Below are positions 35,601-42,853 of a stretch of DNA of 64,000 nucleotides, one piece after another (position 1 is the stretch's first letter; every line of letters begins with the position of its first letter). This DNA comes from Oleidesulfovibrio alaskensis DSM 16109. Its GTDB lineage: Bacteria > Desulfobacterota > Desulfovibrionia > Desulfovibrionales > Desulfovibrionaceae. Below the pieces are notes generated by a model, which had not been told where the DNA came from, did not search any database, and saw nothing but the letters and a program-made list of their open reading frames with translations. Made by a program: the position numbers and the translations under genes. The DNA lies in NCBI RefSeq assembly GCF_000482745.1, contig NZ_AXWQ01000005.1, positions 310,001 through 374,000 of the forward strand. Direction: 5' to 3'.

Positions 35601-36912
35601 GCTGCGTTACAGTATAGCCTCGCCCGAAGATGGCGCCGGCAACCCGCTTTTTGCCGTGCACACCAGCGATGCGGCAGACGGAACACACCACGCGGGTGAC
35701 ATATACCTTACCGAAGCGGGCGCACACTACTACCGCACACACGGCAGCGACAGCTCGCTCTCTCTCACCGTGCATGACGGCTATGACTCCGACACTGCGC
35801 AGGTGGACATCAGCTTCACCGACTCCACCAACACTGTTCATGCTGCGGTATCGCAGGGACTCACCGGGGAGCTGACTCCCGGCAGTGATTTAGTGGTATC
35901 AACGCACATCAATGCGGAGTCCGGCAGCTATGAAAGCTCTCTGGGCATTTACTTTGCCACGGCCGACGGCACACCCATTTCCGGCATAATTGTGGACGCC
36001 CATGCCCAGACCGGCGACGCCGGTACAATCACCATCGCCGCGCAGGACATTCCCGCAGGTGCTGAAAAGTTCGGCTACTTCATCGCCCCCGATGCTTACG
36101 ACTCCAACGGAGAGACAAGCTTCAGCTGGCAGCACGGCTTTGAATTCCACTCTGACATCACCGACGGAATGAAGGTATTCTTCCAGAATAGCGGAAGTGC
36201 GGACGCCCCCAGATGGTCAGCCCATACGGAAGCTGGAGAGAAACTGACACTCGGCGATCCTCTGCAGCATGAAAACATCTACTTCAGCGATGCGCAGCTC
36301 AACGGCGGAAATCAGCATGCCACGCTACATACCGACGGCACCATAAGCTGGGAAGATTCGCGCCATTGGATCAACAACTTCGGCAACGATGATATTTTTG
36401 TCCAGCATACCACCAACCAGTCCGGCGCTCACGGTTCCGACCATGCAGACATGCTTATCGGCGGCACCCTGCCGGATAATCTTGTGGGCGGCGCAGGTAA
36501 CGACATTCTTTTCGGTAACGAAGGACATGACGTGCTGAGCGGCGGTGCAGGCAATGATATCCTGACCGGCGGGCAGGGAGCAGATACCTTTGTGTTTACT
36601 GCACAGGGGCTGCACGACGGCCAGTCGGCCATCGATCACATCACCGACTTTAACGTGAATGAAGGGGATGTGCTGGACATCAGCGACCTGCTGGACGGAT
36701 ACGGCCACGGTGGAGCCACTGTCAGTCTGGGGGCTGATCCGCACAATGAAAACAGCAGTATGCTTACTATCACCCCGGCACAGGGCGACGGCAGCCAGCG
36801 CATAGTGCTGGACGGTGTAAGTCTGGACTCACTGGGCGGCAGCACAGGGCACGACAGCCCGGAAGCCATACTGCAGGCACTGATCAATCAACACAAGATA
36901 ATTGACGCGTAA
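32638..36912 (+). CDS. LapA-type RTX adhesin exported by type I secretion
   Basis: A 1424-residue acidic protein without a signal peptide; ATG 32638 follows GGGAG. Residues 1-120 resemble a retention module (DLVIRFPDGGTLVL, VQLADGSIIPGE) and contain Thr-Ala-Ala-Gly at 101-104, the LapG cleavage type. A block of about 32 RTX nonapeptides (GGxGxDxLx) spans 172-492, unusually far toward the N-terminus. Residues 730-909 are nine tandem 20-residue repeats with a core like TGxGADHVTVSG. A cadherin-like stretch (DADGDTLRYSI) follows, then four or five more RTX repeats (1265-1320) and a C-terminal secretion signal (HITDFNVNEGDVLDIS onward). It is far smaller than LapA (about 5200 residues). It is followed by the TolC gene on plus. 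Confidence 0.93.
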   Translation: MADVQSMHSEALTLSAPPAATSVTVNLSGSELLLPLFSLADVTIVRNGADLVIRFPDGGTLVLQHFAAADGQLPDVQLADGSIIPGESILNALAATPELETAAGPASPSGGTGEYADNAGTIAEGLEALGSVDSGRSQALNDPGTQADSATPAAVSAGGRQSTSADASADIYGTEGDDTLTGTPSADRIHGLGGNDLLAGTGGNDTIFGNEGDDTLIGGSGDDMLDGGSGIDTASYAGAGSGVQADLSAGTATGTTTGNDTLDGIENLTGSAFNDTLTGSDENNSLLGGAGDDRLFGGKGNDTLDGGADNDFLSGGAGNDLLHGGAGNDELRGGGGDDDLYGDAGDDTLYGGAGSDLLQGGEGDDVLHGGSGVDYLNGGAGNDTLNGGSGDDTLYGGTGDDLIRGGADNDTLYGEDGNDTLRGNQGNDDLYGDAGDDRLFGGEGNDTLDGGADNDFLSGGAGNDLLHGGAGNDTLTGGSGNDLLDGGAGNDTAVFRGASGQYTITRTQDGGYRIEDNVEGRDGITTVTNVEQLQFKDGTFTPEDVAAPLSITLNNQNTPDPDWHSAEANMDASYSGTHNAGAELGGRGMVTVSTGNTGTDVTLDSGWNSVKSVKAESAEAATLHLSGFVHADVTLGSGDDSHVTLDNIKRGTITTGDGNDTVNASVTTNDRSAGGNDRWNHLDFNTGEGADTITLTTGDQHSHQNRATLLTVDSGSGDDTVTVNIDAKSVTAETGTGNDTVTLSGRFGQVDVATGEGADHVTAQGTSQNMHIATGQGADHITVSGSHTATTVQAGSGADHITISGSTGNLDVSAGDGANHVTVSGAHGNTQIDTGTNADTVSVSGTSTRLDINTGGGSDTVTLSGSHTDVSVSTGAGKDHVTINGFAGAAVLDGGSGYDTLSLAGSRADYSFEKHGDSLLITDTYGNSLDATSFESFTFADGGYSADQLTNTAPVITDAPQTVTLDQAELAAFSIVAHTRAADADGDTLRYSIASPEDGAGNPLFAVHTSDAADGTHHAGDIYLTEAGAHYYRTHGSDSSLSLTVHDGYDSDTAQVDISFTDSTNTVHAAVSQGLTGELTPGSDLVVSTHINAESGSYESSLGIYFATADGTPISGIIVDAHAQTGDAGTITIAAQDIPAGAEKFGYFIAPDAYDSNGETSFSWQHGFEFHSDITDGMKVFFQNSGSADAPRWSAHTEAGEKLTLGDPLQHENIYFSDAQLNGGNQHATLHTDGTISWEDSRHWINNFGNDDIFVQHTTNQSGAHGSDHADMLIGGTLPDNLVGGAGNDILFGNEGHDVLSGGAGNDILTGGQGADTFVFTAQGLHDGQSAIDHITDFNVNEGDVLDISDLLDGYGHGGATVSLGADPHNENSSMLTITPAQGDGSQRIVLDGVSLDSLGGSTGHDSPEAILQALINQHKIIDA
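33508..34056 (+). repeat. Near-identical 117-bp direct repeats in the RTX block
   Basis: 33508-33624 and 33940-34056 differ at about four positions over 117 bases and are exactly 432 bases apart, which is 16 nonapeptides. They encode the same 39 residues apart from one Lys/Glu change. This looks like a recent internal duplication or gene conversion. Confidence 0.85.
34825..35364 (+). repeat. Nine tandem 20-residue repeats in the adhesin
   Basis: Residues 730-909 divide into nine 20-residue units (60 bases each), each with the form V-x-x-G-x-G-x-x-H/T-V-x-x-x-G. Examples of the core are TGEGADHVTAQG, TGQGADHITVSG and AGSGADHITISG. The period is twice a nonapeptide plus two, so it differs from the RTX block. 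A beta-solenoid is likely. Confidence 0.8.
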
Positions 36913-36975
36913 GAACAGCTGCGTGCTTGGCAAAATGCGCCGTGTATGCTAGCTGTTGCAGGAGAATAAGACGAA

Positions 36976-38394
36976 ATGGGTTATACGCTATCCGTTTTCC
37001 CTATACGTTGGAATATTATTACCAAGGGTTCTGTCATGTCACACACTTGTTCACCATTCTTAAGCGCCTGCAAAAATGCGGTGCTGCTTTCCGCAGCCGG
37101 AGTGTTTATGCTTTCCGGTCAAGCCTTTGCAGGAACTTCTTTACAGCAAAGTGTGGAAGCCACCCTGAAAAACAACCCTGTAATCAAATCATTCAAAGAA
37201 GGCGTGAGTGCCGCAAAGCATGATGTGCGCGATGCCGAAGGCGGCTGGTTTCCCCGGCTCGACTTCAATGCAGGGTACGGCGTGGAACAGGTGAACGATG
37301 CGCTGACCCGCACTGACGGCCGCAAGAACCACTGGGAAGAACGCAGCGACATAACCACCACGCTTTCACAGCTGCTGTGGGACGGCGGCAAGGTGAACAG
37401 CCAGATAGGCATTCAGGAAGCGCGGCTGGCAAATGCAGACAGCAGACTGACAGACAACGCGGAAGTACTCGCGCTGGAAGCCATCAGAGCGCACCTTGAG
37501 CTGTACCGCCAGCGCAATCTTGTTCTGCTGGCCGAACAGAATGTTAAAAATCATGAAGACATTCTGAAATCGCAGGAAGAGCGTCAGAGAATGGGTGCCA
37601 CAAGTCTGGCTGACGTGTCGCAGACCAAAGGACGTCTTGCCCGTGCACAGGCATCGCTCAGCAATGCCCGGCAGGAACTGCTGGTGGCGGAAGCCAACTA
37701 CAGACGCATTGCCGGTACAGATGCTCCGGAGGTGGACTGGGCCGATAAACCGGCCGGTGTGCCCGGCACGTTTGATTCCGCACTGCAGCTCGCGCTGACC
37801 AGCAACCCCAAGCTGGCAGCCCAGCAGGCTGAAATTCAGGAAAATGAACAGCGCATTCAGCTTGCACGTTCCGAATACTACCCCACCTTTACCGCTCAGG
37901 CTTCCAACACCTACAAGGATCAGGTGGAAAGCAGCACCACATGGGAAGTGGACAACGCCCTGCAACTGCGCGTTTCATGGAATATTTTCCGCGGCGGATC
38001 CGATCTGGCCGCAGAAAAAGCAGAAGGTGCCCGCAAGCGCCGTTCCATGATGGACCTGCAGAATATCAATGAAGCCCTGATGCAGGAAACCAGCGACACA
38101 TGGAATGCTCTGGAAAACGCCCGTGAGCAGAAGCGGCTTTTCAACGAAGCAGTTGAATACAACACCCAGACCCGCGACATGTATATCGAGCAGTTCAGCG
38201 TGGGACAGCGCAGCCTGCTGGACGTGCTGGATGCCGAAAATGAGCTCTACAGCTCTTCCATCCAGCTGGTCACAGCCACGGTAAACGAAATCGTGGCCGA
38301 ATACAGGCTGGTGGCGCTTGGCGGCAAACTGATAGAAACAGTCGGTCTCGATCCGGCCATCTACAAACAGGAAACCGCCGAACAGAACTCCTGA
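36976..38394 (+). CDS. TolC-family outer membrane channel of the adhesin exporter
   Basis: A 472-residue TolC-type protein. Two starts are possible: ATG 36976, with GGAG 11 bases upstream, and ATG 37036, which gives a compact signal peptide (NAVLLSAAGVFMLSGQAFA). The mature protein has two repeated halves of alpha-helical barrel and strands: SLQQSVEATLKNNPVIKS opens the first and DSALQLALTSNPKLAAQQ the second. QFSVGQRSLLDVLDAENELY is the classic TolC end motif (landmarks near 415-434). It lies 63 bases after the adhesin gene and completes the type I secretion system, whose other parts are divergent. A strong terminator follows. Confidence 0.93.
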   Translation: MGYTLSVFPIRWNIITKGSVMSHTCSPFLSACKNAVLLSAAGVFMLSGQAFAGTSLQQSVEATLKNNPVIKSFKEGVSAAKHDVRDAEGGWFPRLDFNAGYGVEQVNDALTRTDGRKNHWEERSDITTTLSQLLWDGGKVNSQIGIQEARLANADSRLTDNAEVLALEAIRAHLELYRQRNLVLLAEQNVKNHEDILKSQEERQRMGATSLADVSQTKGRLARAQASLSNARQELLVAEANYRRIAGTDAPEVDWADKPAGVPGTFDSALQLALTSNPKLAAQQAEIQENEQRIQLARSEYYPTFTAQASNTYKDQVESSTTWEVDNALQLRVSWNIFRGGSDLAAEKAEGARKRRSMMDLQNINEALMQETSDTWNALENAREQKRLFNEAVEYNTQTRDMYIEQFSVGQRSLLDVLDAENELYSSSIQLVTATVNEIVAEYRLVALGGKLIETVGLDPAIYKQETAEQNS

Positions 38395-38410
38395 TCCGGT
38401 ACTTTTTCGA

Positions 38411-38438
38411 AGGGCCTGCAGTTGCAGGCCCTTTTTTT
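38411..38438 (+). terminator. Intrinsic terminator after the TolC-family gene
   Basis: AGGGCCTGC (38411-38419) and GCAGGCCCT (38424-38432) with a 4-base loop, then seven T. Confidence 0.93.
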
Positions 38439-39040
38439 ATGTGCAAAGCTGCACTGCCGGAGATGACTACCGGATGCAGACGGCCACCTGAATAAACACC
38501 TTTCAGCAGACTTAGCGCACCGCGCGGCAGAAGCCTCACCGCCCCTGTTCCGCACCGGCATACCCATATCCATCCTGCCTTCCCAGCAGCCATTGAGGCC
38601 GGCTATCCGGCAGACAAAAGAACCTGCACACTCCGTAGGGCCGTGCCCGCTCCATGCCGGCAACTAGCCTCCCTGACCTGACTGCAGACCGATGCAAAAC
38701 CGGGAAAAAACCATAGCCCTTATGTGCTGACGAGACCGGATGCCTGCACTGGAACGGCACAGGCACGCACAGCCGCTGCCAGACGCAGGTAAGGCCGCAT
38801 GCGAAAGATATCGGGCCCCCTGCCTTATGGTTATGGACACGCATAGGCGGCGGCGCTGAGAATAAAAAAAACTCCTTTCACCCGCGCCCGCGCAGCCGGT
38901 GACCGTGCAATGCATATCCGCCCTGCAAGCACCACAGGGACACACCTGCACCGGAAAACGCGCCCCGCAGCGCTTCTGCCCTGCGCCATACCGCGGCACG
39001 CCTCCGGTGCCGTATATTGATTGCGCCCCACGCGCCTGTT
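38439..39040. other. Gene-less 600-base stretch between two terminators
   Basis: Between the TolC terminator and the lptD terminator I see no supported gene. Open frames exist on minus (for example 38664-38999), but they are Cys/Arg-rich, lack a ribosome site and resemble no family. No tRNA-like fold, repeat or transposase remnant was recognised. It could be decayed sequence or hold an unrecognised RNA. Confidence 0.5.
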
Positions 39041-39044
39041 CCGC

Positions 39045-39083
39045 AAAAAAAAAAAGCGCTGCGGAGAAAAGCTCCGCAGCGCT
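39045..39083 (-). terminator. Intrinsic terminator of lptD
   Basis: AGCGCTGCGGAG (39055-39066) and CTCCGCAGCGCT (39072-39083) form a 12-bp stem; on minus it is followed by a run of eleven T. Confidence 0.93.
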
Positions 39084-39114
39084 GCGAGTACACGTTTGCA
39101 GACAGGCAGGATAA

Positions 39115-41448
39115 TCAGAAGCTAAGGCCGGGCAAAGCCAGCCACAACGAGAACTCGTCTTCCACGCCGTCTTTGGCGTAGCTGAACTGCAGATCGAAAC
39201 ACTGATGCGAATACAGCAGATCCACGCCTTTCTCTATATCTTTGCCTTTTTCCAGATCCACTTCGTAGTTAAGTCCCAGCGTCCACGGCCCCCACAGCTT
39301 CAGCTCCAGTTCTGAATTCATGGAGCTCAGCTTGTCATCCGTTTCTGTTTCTTTACGCTTGTACTCGTCCACCTGCTGGCGGAAGTCAAACGTGGTGCGG
39401 AACGTAGCCCGCTCGTAATACGTGAAATCCAGCGTATGCTCATGGCGGGTCACCATGCCGATATACGGAGACCAATAGGTGCGGCTGGTGAGCGATGCTA
39501 TGTTGTCGTAGCTGAGGCGCGCTTCCAGCTCCACATCGGAAAAAGGACGCCGGCTGTATTTTTCAAGCTGCTCGGTGCGGTCGGCTTCGCGGAAGTCGTA
39601 GCTCTGCTGCAGCCGCAACCGCAGAAAATCGGAATAATCGTAGCGCTGCACCAGTTCGGGATTTTCCTCATCAGCCCCCGCGCTCACACTCAGCCGCTTG
39701 CGCGTGAACAGGTTGGTCACCGAATAGGTCAGCTCGTTACGCGCCAGAATACGGTCGTCCACATCGTAGAACGGGTTGTCGTCCTGATTGACATTGGGGG
39801 TATTGTCGTAACTCACACGTGGCTGAATACTGTGCCGCAGCATTGTCCAGCGAGAATCTCCGGCTTTCATTCCTGCGGCAGGGTCCTGCCCTGCCAGACT
39901 GAAAGTGCGCGCCATTTCGGTAAAAGCCGCAATATTCAGGCTGGGAATGGTACGCGACGTACCGGTGGCACTTTGCTCCTGTATACCGTCCGGTTCTTTG
40001 TGACTGGTGGAATACTGCGTATGGCGCAATCCCACGGTGGAAATGACGGAGCCGTACCGGCCGGAAAGGGGAATGCTGATCTGCGGAGCCACTTCAAAGC
40101 GTGCGCCGGTGGTACCGTTGTGCCGCCAGAAGTTGGCAGCCTGTGCCGTGGCCTGAATCTCCACCGGCAGGGCGGCGCCGTCCACAAGGTTACTTTTAAA
40201 AAGATACAGGTCGATCTTGGGCAGGGTCTGCACGGTATTATCGGCAGAAGAGGTAAGGTTGCCGTTCCCCACGTTGACGTTCTGGGTAAAGCTGGAACTG
40301 ATGCCAAGCCCCACCCGCTGCCAGTCACGGGAAAGAAGCACTTCACTGGTTCTGTTCTGCGCCTCTCCGGCCAGGCTGCGGCCGAACAGATCTTCCATAT
40401 CGTCCTGACTGCGGTTGAAACCGCTCATACCGGACGAAAATTCACGCAGGTAATTCTGGTCGGAAACATAGTCCACCGTGGCTTTCAGCTTCCACTGCGT
40501 ATCGTGCAGCGTGCCGTCGAACATACCGCGCACCCAGAATCTGTCATCGTTGTTCCGCACCAGACCATCATCGTCCAGTCCGCCCGGCTCGTCTTCTTCG
40601 GTGCTGTCTGTACGGGCATCCTTCAGGTAGTCGACACGCAGCCAGCTTTTATTGTCTTCAGTGGTGTGGTGACGAAACTCAAGCCCCTGCATCAGCCCGC
40701 GCAACTCCATCCAGTATGCATTGTACGTCAGGTCTGCCGTGTCGCTGATGGCCCAGAAAAATGGCTGGTTATAATACAAACCGCGCTTTGAGCTCTGCCC
40801 CACCTCGGGCAGCAGAAAGCCTGTCTGCCGTTTCTTTTTGGCAGGCAGAATGGCGTACGGAGCGTACAGCACGCTGTGGTCCTTCACCTGCATGCTGGTA
40901 TGCCAGAGCTGTGAATACCCTTCAAGCTCGATGGTGGCTTCACGCGCGGTTATGGACCATGCGGGCACCTCGCCGTCACACGCGGTTATCTTGGCATTGC
41001 GGAACCGGTATGAATCGCCGAAGTCCTTCTGCACTCTCTCACCGGAAAAATAGATATGCGGTCCGTCAACAAACACCGAGCCGTCGCGCAGCCATCCTAC
41101 TCTGTTTTTCAGGTCAAATTCGGCTTCAGAGGCGTCCACCACGTCGCGCCCCATTTTTACGCTTACATTGCCCTTCAGCAGCACCCAGTCCGTATCGCCG
41201 AAATATCTGATAAAATCAGCTTTCAGAAAATCGTCGCCTTCGCGGAGCGCCACATTGCCGAACGCTTCGATCATATTGCTGTCACTATGGGTGACAACCC
41301 TGTCCGCGGTCAGATTCCAGTGAACGGTTTCCTGCTCGCTATCCGTCACCGAAATGGTGCCGGCCAGCGCCGCGCCATGCCCGGTCAGCAGAAAGCACGT
41401 CAGAAAAACAACGCAGCAGAAAAATAAATTTCGACAGTCTTTTCGCAT
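39115..41448 (-). CDS. lptD: LPS-assembly outer membrane protein LptD
   Basis: A 777-residue protein starting at ATG 41448. The signal peptide (LFFCCVVFLTCFLLTGHGAALA) is followed by an OstA/LptA-like N-terminal domain (WNLTADRVVTHSDSNMIEAFGNV, landmarks 45-67). A beta-barrel of about 560 residues follows, ending in the C-terminal Phe (LALPGLSF) required for BAM recognition. YAPYAILPAKKKRQTGFLLPEVGQS (landmarks 195-219) is the conserved LptD hinge. It inserts LPS into the outer leaflet with LptE, which is not in the window. The mature part seems to have few Cys, so the disulfide pattern of E. coli LptD may be absent. Confidence 0.92.
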   Translation of the reverse strand: MRKDCRNLFFCCVVFLTCFLLTGHGAALAGTISVTDSEQETVHWNLTADRVVTHSDSNMIEAFGNVALREGDDFLKADFIRYFGDTDWVLLKGNVSVKMGRDVVDASEAEFDLKNRVGWLRDGSVFVDGPHIYFSGERVQKDFGDSYRFRNAKITACDGEVPAWSITAREATIELEGYSQLWHTSMQVKDHSVLYAPYAILPAKKKRQTGFLLPEVGQSSKRGLYYNQPFFWAISDTADLTYNAYWMELRGLMQGLEFRHHTTEDNKSWLRVDYLKDARTDSTEEDEPGGLDDDGLVRNNDDRFWVRGMFDGTLHDTQWKLKATVDYVSDQNYLREFSSGMSGFNRSQDDMEDLFGRSLAGEAQNRTSEVLLSRDWQRVGLGISSSFTQNVNVGNGNLTSSADNTVQTLPKIDLYLFKSNLVDGAALPVEIQATAQAANFWRHNGTTGARFEVAPQISIPLSGRYGSVISTVGLRHTQYSTSHKEPDGIQEQSATGTSRTIPSLNIAAFTEMARTFSLAGQDPAAGMKAGDSRWTMLRHSIQPRVSYDNTPNVNQDDNPFYDVDDRILARNELTYSVTNLFTRKRLSVSAGADEENPELVQRYDYSDFLRLRLQQSYDFREADRTEQLEKYSRRPFSDVELEARLSYDNIASLTSRTYWSPYIGMVTRHEHTLDFTYYERATFRTTFDFRQQVDEYKRKETETDDKLSSMNSELELKLWGPWTLGLNYEVDLEKGKDIEKGVDLLYSHQCFDLQFSYAKDGVEDEFSLWLALPGLSF

Positions 41449-41669
41449 CAACAGCGTTCTCGTGGTAGTCCCGCAGCAATCCGGGCAGATTGATTTCTTT
41501 GATATTACAAAAAGATGCCCCGAAAAAAGGGTACATCGGCCACGCGGCGCTCAGGCGGATGTACCACAGCTTTCCCCGCAGGAAAAGCTCGTTACAGCCG
41601 CCGGAAAATATTACTACAATAATCAGGCCATATGCAACGTGCACAATGGCGCTGCGCCATAAAGCCGTT

Positions 41670-41698
41670 GACACAGGCCGCGATGGCGGCTAATAGAC
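41670..41698 (+). promoter_or_regulatory. Sigma-70 promoter of the rpsF operon
   Basis: TTGACA (41670-41675), a 17-base spacer and TAATAG (41693-41698). Position and spacing are close to ideal for a housekeeping promoter; transcription should start near 41705, about 50 bases before rpsF. Confidence 0.8.
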
Positions 41699-41705
41699 CT
41701 GTTTC

Positions 41706-41750
41706 GCCCTTGCTCGTCCCTGCGGGACGGGCCTTAAGACCATAAGGAGA
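41706..41750 (+). promoter_or_regulatory. rpsF leader with hairpin over the ribosome-binding site
   Basis: GTCCC/GGGAC with a TGC loop (about 41717-41729) sits inside a GCCC/GGGC stem. CCTTA (41732-41736) pairs with TAAGG (41743-41747), covering AAGGAG of the rpsF ribosome site. Operons with rpsF and rpsR are often autoregulated by S6:S18 binding to the leader, which this could serve. Confidence 0.5.
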
Positions 41751-41756
41751 TTCAAC

Positions 41757-42062
41757 ATGAGAAAGTTTGAAACGTTGCTGCTGCTCTCTCCCGAGCTCGG
41801 CAGCCAGCCCCGTGAGGATCTGCTCGCAGTTCTCACCGGTGTCATCGAGCGCGAACAGGGTTCTGTTCTGGCCGTTGACCACTGGGGCATGCGCGACCTC
41901 GCCTACCCTGTGCGCAAGCACATGCGCGGCTACTATGTCCGTCTGGAATATGCCGTTGCCGGTCCTTCCGTAGCCGAACTGGAACGCATCATCCGCATCA
42001 CCGACGGCATTTACAAGTTTGTCACCGTCAAGCTGGCGGACGAAGCTGAGGAGGCAGCGTAA
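41757..42062 (+). CDS. rpsF: 30S ribosomal protein S6
   Basis: A 101-residue S6. MRKFETLLLLSPELG opens like the family, and GMRDLAYPVRKHMRGYYV near 45-62 is the conserved RNA-binding strand. It binds 16S rRNA as a pair with S18, encoded next. AAGGAG precedes the ATG. First gene of rpsF-rpsR-rplI-dnaB, a standard order. Confidence 0.97.
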   Translation: MRKFETLLLLSPELGSQPREDLLAVLTGVIEREQGSVLAVDHWGMRDLAYPVRKHMRGYYVRLEYAVAGPSVAELERIIRITDGIYKFVTVKLADEAEEAA

Positions 42063-42063
42063 C

Positions 42064-42327
42064 ATGGCTTTCAAAAAAAGATTCACTCCCCGGCGCAAAT
42101 TCTGCCGCTTCTGCGCAGATAAAGACCTGCCCATCAACTACAAGCGTCCCGATATCCTGCGCGACTTCGTTACCGAACGCGGCAAGATTATCGCACGTCG
42201 CATCACCGGCACCTGTGCCCATCACCAGCGCCTGCTGACCACTGAAATCAAGCGCGCCCGTCAGATGGCTCTTCTTTTCTACACGTCCACGCACTCCAGT
42301 GATGTGCTGAAGAAGAGCTCGCTGTAG
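42064..42327 (+). CDS. rpsR: 30S ribosomal protein S18
   Basis: An 87-residue S18 starting at ATG 42064, one base after the rpsF stop. FTPRRKFCRFC and INYKRPDILRDFVTERGKI (landmarks 8-47) are the family core, and RITGTCAHHQRLL follows. It keeps Cys in CRFC and TGTC, the C+ form that may bind zinc. GAGG lies within the rpsF end. Confidence 0.97.
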   Translation: MAFKKRFTPRRKFCRFCADKDLPINYKRPDILRDFVTERGKIIARRITGTCAHHQRLLTTEIKRARQMALLFYTSTHSSDVLKKSSL

Positions 42328-42337
42328 GAGGCATGTC

Positions 42338-42853
42338 ATGATGAAGGTTATTCTTAGAGCAGACGTTGAAAATCTGGGCAAGCTGGGCGACATTGTCGAA
42401 GTGCGCCCCGGTTACGGCCGCAACTTCCTGCTGCCGCAGGGCATGGCCATGGCTGCCACCGCTTCAAACATGAAAGTGTTTGAAATGGAACGCAGAAAAC
42501 TGCAGGCAGAAATGGATGCAGTGCGCGCCACTGCCACCACTCTGGCAGAAAAAATCGCCGCAGCCGATGTATCCATCGCAGTGCGCGTGGGCGAAAACGA
42601 CAAGCTGTACGGCTCTGTCACCCCTGCACACATTGCCGATGCTCTGGCAGAAGCCGGTGTTGAAATCGACCGTCGCCGCATCCTGCTGGATGCACCTATC
42701 CGCAATCTTGGCGAATACGACGTGCGCGTGCGCCTGCATGCCGACGTAGAAGCCGTAATCGCCCTCAAGGTAGTGGCCGAAGGCCGCACCGAGGAAGCTG
42801 ATGCAGAAGAATCCGCAGCAGAAGAACCCGCAGTGGAAGAAGCCGCAGAATAG
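42338..42853 (+). CDS. rplI: 50S ribosomal protein L9
   Basis: A 171-residue L9. MKVILRADVENLGKLGDIVEV (landmarks) and GYGRNFLLPQGMA make the N-terminal rRNA-binding domain; a connecting helix and the C-terminal domain follow. Start is ATG 42338 or 42341, after AGGAGG. The tail after residue 150 is Glu/Ala-rich (EEADAEESAAEE), longer than in E. coli (149 residues), and its DNA overlaps the start of dnaB by 53 bases. Confidence 0.96.
   Translation: MMKVILRADVENLGKLGDIVEVRPGYGRNFLLPQGMAMAATASNMKVFEMERRKLQAEMDAVRATATTLAEKIAAADVSIAVRVGENDKLYGSVTPAHIADALAEAGVEIDRRRILLDAPIRNLGEYDVRVRLHADVEAVIALKVVAEGRTEEADAEESAAEEPAVEEAAE

Larger units (their letters stand above)
41449..41756. promoter_or_regulatory. 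Divergent region between lptD and rpsF
   Basis: No gene is seen. The right part holds the rpsF promoter (41670-41698) and leader; the left part should hold the lptD promoter, for which I found no convincing boxes. Confidence 0.5.

Noticed and set aside
38664..38999. A 111-residue minus-strand gene
   Set aside because: No ribosome site, Cys/Arg-rich composition and no resemblance to any family.
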